A DNA stretch of 37,426 nucleotides from Bacteroidales bacterium. GTDB taxonomy: Bacteria > Bacteroidota > Bacteroidia > Bacteroidales > TTA-H9. The notes under the pieces were generated by a model. The model was not told the origin of the DNA. It was given only the letters and a program-made list of their open reading frames with translations, and made no database searches. The stretch covers positions 1-37,426 of the forward strand of contig JAUSOY010000051.1 of the NCBI GenBank assembly GCA_030656615.1, read 5' to 3'. This document shows positions 35,263 through 37,426 of this stretch, one piece after another. How positions within the stretch are numbered: position 1 is the first letter of the stretch; each line of letters starts with the position of its first letter. The position numbers and the translations under genes are program-made.

Positions 35263-35886
35263 ATGTTCGCATCCATTTTTTTTGATACCCTGTTCCAAAA
35301 CATTATTCAGACGTCCTGGATTGAGTTTGTGGCTGTTGTTTTTGGCCTTATCAGCGTTTGGTACTGTCGAAAAGAAAATATTCTGGTTTATCCCACCGGA
35401 ATCATTAATGTAGGATTGTATATCTATATTTTTGGAGTTACCGGTTTATATGGCAATATGGGTATAAACGGAGTTTATCTCCTGATGTCGGTTTATGGAT
35501 GGTGGAAATGGGCCCGGAAAGGCGAAGATCAGGAGCCACTTCGGGTAACACGCCTTAAGACCTGGTCGGTAATCGTTCATTTGATAGTCATTGCGATCCT
35601 GTTTTTTGTCGTAAAAGAATTACTTTTAAGATTATCAGAGAGTCAGAATCCTGTTATGGATGCATTTACTACCGCGGTATTTATTGTTGCTATGTGGCTT
35701 CAGGCTCGTAAGAAATTGGAATCATGGATTTTATGGATTGTTGGTGATCTGATAGCCATTCCTTTGACCTTTTCGTCACAACTGGTGTTCACCAGTTTCC
35801 AGTATTTTATTTTCCTGCTTCTGGCAGCCAGCGGTTTATATGAATGGTATAAAAGTTATCTGAAGAATAAAATCAATGTTTTATAG
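35263..35886 (+). CDS. pnuC: Nicotinamide riboside transporter PnuC
   Basis: A 207-residue inner membrane protein of the PnuC family with six to seven hydrophobic segments. Family marks are WIEFVAVVFGLISVWYCRKEN, then YPTGIINVGLYIYIF and GVYLLMSVYGWWKWARKG near the middle. The last segments (WILWIVGDLIAIPLTF and FTSFQYFIFLLLAASGLYEW) form the substrate pore. It moves nicotinamide riboside (or a related vitamer) inwards. ATG at 35263 is preferred to the TTG two codons before. The kinase gene begins inside its last codons (11-base overlap), fitting uptake plus phosphorylation in one unit. Confidence 0.94.
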   Translation: MFASIFFDTLFQNIIQTSWIEFVAVVFGLISVWYCRKENILVYPTGIINVGLYIYIFGVTGLYGNMGINGVYLLMSVYGWWKWARKGEDQEPLRVTRLKTWSVIVHLIVIAILFFVVKELLLRLSESQNPVMDAFTTAVFIVAMWLQARKKLESWILWIVGDLIAIPLTFSSQLVFTSFQYFIFLLLAASGLYEWYKSYLKNKINVL

Positions 35887-36451
35887 AATCGCAATAACTG
35901 GTCCGGAATCTACCGGAAAATCCTTGCTAACCGCACGTTTGGCGCAAATGTTCAGGACATCTTATGTGAATGAATTTGCCCGCGATTATATCGATGCATT
36001 CGACAGGCCCTACCAATACGAGGATTTATTAAGCATTGCCCAAGGACAAATTGCTTCTGAAGATGAGGCGGCCAAAAATGCCACACGAATATTATTTTGC
36101 GATACAGAATTGACGGTCATTAAAATATGGAGTGAGGTCCGTTATGAAAAATGCGATCATCGAATTATTGATCTCCTGAATAATCGTTCGTATGATCTTT
36201 ATTTGGTCATGGACGTAGATTTACCCTGGGAATATGATCCTCAGCGTGAGCATCCTGGATTCAGACCTCAGCTTCTTGAAATGTATATTCAGGAAATGAA
36301 AAACCGTAGCTTACCATGGGAACTTGTTAGTGGCGATGGACCGGATAGGTTATTGAATGCACTCAACCATATCTACCGTCATTTTCCTGAACTGGAATCC
36401 GTAATTTTGAATGATAAAATCCCACAGATTAATATCTTTCCCCATGATTGA
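35876..36451 (+). CDS. NadR-like nicotinamide riboside kinase
   Basis: A 191-residue P-loop ATPase of the NadR kinase type. The Walker A motif GPESTGKS is at residues 9-16; YVNEFARDYID and LFCDTELTVIKIW provide the substrate and base contacts, and VMDVDLPWEYDPQREHP is the family's lid region. It phosphorylates nicotinamide riboside to NMN, trapping what PnuC imports. The adenylyltransferase and helix-turn-helix domains of full-length NadR are absent. The ATG at 35876 lies inside the pnuC gene (11-base overlap), and the end overlaps the YggS gene by 8 bases. Confidence 0.93.
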   Translation: MFYRIAITGPESTGKSLLTARLAQMFRTSYVNEFARDYIDAFDRPYQYEDLLSIAQGQIASEDEAAKNATRILFCDTELTVIKIWSEVRYEKCDHRIIDLLNNRSYDLYLVMDVDLPWEYDPQREHPGFRPQLLEMYIQEMKNRSLPWELVSGDGPDRLLNALNHIYRHFPELESVILNDKIPQINIFPHD

Positions 36452-37121
36452 TTTAAAAGTAAATCTATTGCAGGTTCTCAAAAGTTTACCAGAAATCGTA
36501 AAATTGGTAGCCGTATCCAAAACCCATCCCGTTGAAGATATTCTGGAATTATATGATGCCGGACAGCGCGTTTTTGGCGAAAACCGTGTGCAGGAATTTA
36601 TTGAAAAATATCCAAAACTACCTACAGATATCGAATGGCATTTTATCGGGCATTTACAAACAAACAAGGTAAAACAAATTGTACCATTGGTACATACCAT
36701 ACACTCGGTTGATAGTTTTAAACTGCTGAAAGAGATTGATAAAGAGGCGGCTAAAGTACAGCGTTGTATCTCTTGTTTGTTCGAGTTTCATATTGCCGAT
36801 GAGGATTCAAAGTTTGGCCTGAACCTCAATAGTGCTTCTGAATTTTTATCATCTCCCGAATATTTCGCACTGAAAAATGTCCAAATAATTGGAGTTATGG
36901 GCATGGCTACCTTTACTGATGATCATAATCAGGTACGTATAGAATTCCGTAAACTGAGAAGCATTTTTGATAGCCTCAGACAAGCCTTTTTTGTGAGTGA
37001 TAAACGTTTTAAAGAAATTTCAATGGGTATGACACTCGACTATCCCATCGCCATTGAAGAAGGCTCAACCATGGTCCGGATTGGAAGTGCAATTTTTGGC
37101 GAACGAACTTCCATTCGTTAG
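36444..37121 (+). CDS. yggS: YggS family PLP-binding protein
   Basis: A 225-residue pyridoxal-phosphate homeostasis protein of the YggS / PLPBP family with the alanine-racemase barrel. PLP would bind Lys26 in VAVSKTHP; GENRVQEFIEK, WHFIGHLQTNK and the C-terminal SMGMTLDYPIAIEEGSTMVRIGSAIFG are the family's signatures. It acts in PLP balance; no enzyme activity is known. ATG at 36444 begins the expected N-terminus; the frame stays open to 36411. It overlaps the kinase gene by 8 bases, so pnuC, kinase and yggS form one operon; both cofactor themes (NAD, PLP) are vitamin related. Confidence 0.94.
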   Translation: MIDLKVNLLQVLKSLPEIVKLVAVSKTHPVEDILELYDAGQRVFGENRVQEFIEKYPKLPTDIEWHFIGHLQTNKVKQIVPLVHTIHSVDSFKLLKEIDKEAAKVQRCISCLFEFHIADEDSKFGLNLNSASEFLSSPEYFALKNVQIIGVMGMATFTDDHNQVRIEFRKLRSIFDSLRQAFFVSDKRFKEISMGMTLDYPIAIEEGSTMVRIGSAIFGERTSIR

Positions 37122-37340
37122 TGCTGCTTATCTTATCCTTGATTTATACTTGGCCTTCGGCCAATATTTGTTGTTTAATATTCCTAAACCAGAAATTAGA
37201 AATCGGCTTACTTCTTAATTTCTCGAATTATTTCAATAATAATTTTCCTTTAATAAGTTCAGAATCAGTTCTGATGGAATAAATATATTGAGGTCAGTAG
37301 ATAAATGCATATATTAGCATCCAATAAAAACAAGGGATAC
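37122..37340. other. Intergenic region before partial transposase gene
   Basis: AT-rich. A short hairpin TTGGCC/GGCCAA near 37149-37163, closed by TTC, could end the pnuC operon, but its T-run is poor. One end of an insertion sequence should lie here if the following partial gene is a transposase, but I could not identify the terminal repeat. Confidence 0.35.
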
Positions 37341-37426
37341 ATGAATTTATTTAAAGGTCAAAACCTGATAGAGTTTGCTGAACGCTTCAAAACGGATGAA
37401 GACTGCATTGAATACTTAGCTTATTT
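37341..37426 (+). CDS. IS1595-type transposase, 5' part only
   Basis: Twenty-eight codons and two bases are visible before the window ends. The peptide reads FKGQNLIEFAERFKTDEDC followed by IEYLAY. This resembles the start of IS1595 / ISXO2-like transposases, where a short F-x-x-x-F segment and D/E-E-x-C-x-x-Y-L precede a zinc ribbon. The ribbon cysteines and the DDE-type catalytic core would lie beyond the window, so the family call rests on this short stretch and could be wrong. It is cut by the window edge, so its integrity is unknown. Confidence 0.55.
   Translation, partial: MNLFKGQNLIEFAERFKTDEDCIEYLAY

Overview
The window is a chromosomal segment of a member of the Bacteroidota. Three things point there: two exported proteins end in type IX secretion (T9SS) sorting domains, several promoters fit the Bacteroidota -33 TTG / -7 TAnnTTTG pattern, and the II-C type Cas9, the futalosine menaquinone genes and the long YidC are typical of the phylum. 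I cannot place it at family level.

Left part (1-7086): a roughly 310 bp repeat cassette present twice (4-312 and 1202-1511) around a small membrane protein gene; a receiver-only response regulator; a strong terminator; yidC; a 680 bp gene-free stretch with dispersed inverted repeats; and a large T9SS-exported beta-propeller-like protein.

Centre (7087-15730): a complete type II-C CRISPR-Cas9 locus on the minus strand, in the order cas9, cas1, cas2, a GxxExxY (PD-(D/E)XK-like) protein gene, tandem intergenic repeats, then an array of 25 identical 36-nt repeats with 24 spacers. All expected Cas9 and Cas1 catalytic residues are present. A tracrRNA can be read on the plus strand just upstream of cas9 (about 15577-15667): an anti-repeat that pairs with the CRISPR repeat, a nexus hairpin, a second hairpin and a UUCG-loop terminator. 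It lies antisense to the cas9 5' leader. A predicted cas9 promoter beyond its 3' end would make the cas9 mRNA leader complementary to the whole tracrRNA. This arrangement, plus the nuclease-like gene co-directional with cas2, is the most interesting part of the window.

Right part (16190-37426): mostly housekeeping. It holds carbamate kinase with ornithine carbamoyltransferase; two M23 peptidases and an NlpC/P60 peptidase for cell-wall work; a Lys-C-like exported protease overlapping mqnE; an MFS transporter; mqnB-mqnD-hldD (menaquinone and LPS heptose synthesis); a MerR regulator; alaS; an S9 peptidase lipoprotein; a response regulator with a PAS-like C-terminus; and a pnuC / NadR-like kinase / yggS operon with overlapping genes. 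The last 86 bases open an apparent IS1595-type transposase gene cut by the window end.
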